From JADKAV01 sp963732355 (lineage in GTDB: Bacteria; Actinomycetota; Actinomycetes; S36-B12; UBA10799), in contig CAVSZD010000007.1 in the NCBI GenBank assembly GCA_963732355.1, forward strand, positions 744,001 through 808,000: a stretch of 64,000 bases of DNA. Reading direction: 5' to 3'. Shown piece after piece: positions 63,635 through 64,000 of this stretch; position 1 is the stretch's first letter; the number at the start of each line of letters is the position of its first letter. Below the pieces are notes generated by a model that was not told the origin of the DNA, did not search any database, and saw only the letters and a program-made list of their open reading frames with translations. The position numbers and the translations under genes are program-made.

Positions 63635-64000
63635 CATGCTGAAAACCGGCAACCAGATCGTCGAAAAACAACATGGCCCCCCGCCGGGCTGGCTGAAGAG
63701 CCGGCGCCCTGGCAACCCATGCTGGAAACCGGCAACCAGATCGTCGAAAAACAACATGGCCCCCCGCCGGACTGGCTGAAGAGCCGGCGCCTCGGCAACC
63801 CATGCTGGAAACCGGCAACCAGATGGTCGAAAAACAACATGGCCCCCGCCGGACTGGCTGAAGAGCCGGCGCCTCGGCAACCCATGCTGGAAACCGGCAA
63901 CCAGATCGTCGAAAAACAACATGGCCCCCGCCGGACTGGCTGAAAAGCCGGCGCCTCGGCAACCCATGCTGGAAACCGGCAACCAGATCGTCGAAAAACA
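63635..64000. repeat. array of five 39-nt structured repeats, cut by the window edge
   Basis: CATGCTG (63635, 63718, 63801, 63883, 63965) recurs every 82-83 bp; the first copy has CATGCTGAAA and the last runs to the edge. Each unit has the core ATGCTGGAAACCGGCAACC ... GTCGAAAAACAACAT plus a second conserved stretch (CGCCGGACTGGCTGAAGAG). No gene fills this interval; reading frames through it only translate the repeat. Confidence 0.92.

Noticed and set aside
63296..63982. Repetitive minus-strand protein with units such as FQHGLPRRRLFSQ
   Set aside because: It is a translation through the 82-83-bp repeat array; the units follow DNA repeats without selection for protein.
63635..64000. CRISPR array
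   Set aside because: The period is 82-83 bp with both the core and the interval between cores conserved, so there are no unique spacers, and no cas genes are present. The same applies to 54403-54642.

Overview
The window looks like the chromosome of a high-GC actinobacterium. The evidence is GC-biased codon use, two wax ester synthase/diacylglycerol acyltransferases, a DinB/DUF664 protein of the mycothiol-transferase type, DUF2510 and DUF222-HNH proteins, Tat-exported enzymes, and several genes with -10-like hexamers 6-8 nt before the start codon, as expected for leaderless mRNAs. No rRNA is present; one tRNA-Lys(TTT) is. Genus and species cannot be read from the sequence.

Bases 1-18675 are mostly minus-strand housekeeping and cell-surface genes: a Tat metallophosphoesterase, an ABC exporter, an HdeD-like protein, DUF2252, two translationally coupled patatins, a WS/DGAT next to a GH13 alpha-glucosidase, an EmrB/QacA-type MFS exporter and a DNA glycosylase. 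Bases 18774-24764 hold acpS facing a tightly coupled operon: acetyl-CoA-synthetase-like ligase, E1 alpha, E1 beta, lipoyl E2 and a free acyl carrier protein. Bases 24944-34298 hold secreted and membrane proteins, a phosphodiesterase, an aminotransferase, a broken agmatine-deiminase-like gene and a truncated copper chaperone.

A genomic island of about 12.5-14.3 kb starts at the 5' end of tRNA-Lys (34542) and ends at a repeat of the same 13-bp core (48794-48806). It carries a coupled pair made of a DDE-transposase-like protein and a tyrosine-recombinase-like protein lacking most catalytic residues. It also carries a small zinc-ribbon-like protein, a PD-(D/E)xK-like protein, a type III restriction-modification pair, and a four-gene cluster of unknown proteins (two membrane proteins, one soluble protein, one with an RX4H HEPN-like motif). 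The right end is complicated by an IS3-like insertion sequence bracketed by 149-bp direct repeats. The type III pair and the four-gene cluster make this a likely defence island; the four-gene cluster and the recombinase pair are the best candidates for something undescribed.

Bases 48997-64000 return to chromosomal content: a probable mesaconyl-CoA hydratase, a GMC oxidoreductase with its TetR regulator and a second WS/DGAT, an arsenic cluster (ArsR-ArsC fusion, aquaglyceroporin, ArsC, flavodoxin-like protein; then ArsR, ArsP-like permease, thioredoxin-like protein and a third ArsR), PPK2, and oxidoreductases. Three families of dispersed structured repeats are scattered through the window: a 68-bp palindrome (4 copies), a 47-bp palindrome (2 copies), and a 39-nt element found singly and in 79-83-bp tandem arrays. 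Two genes (2042-3083 and 27908-28956) are broken by frameshifts that could be real decay or assembly errors.
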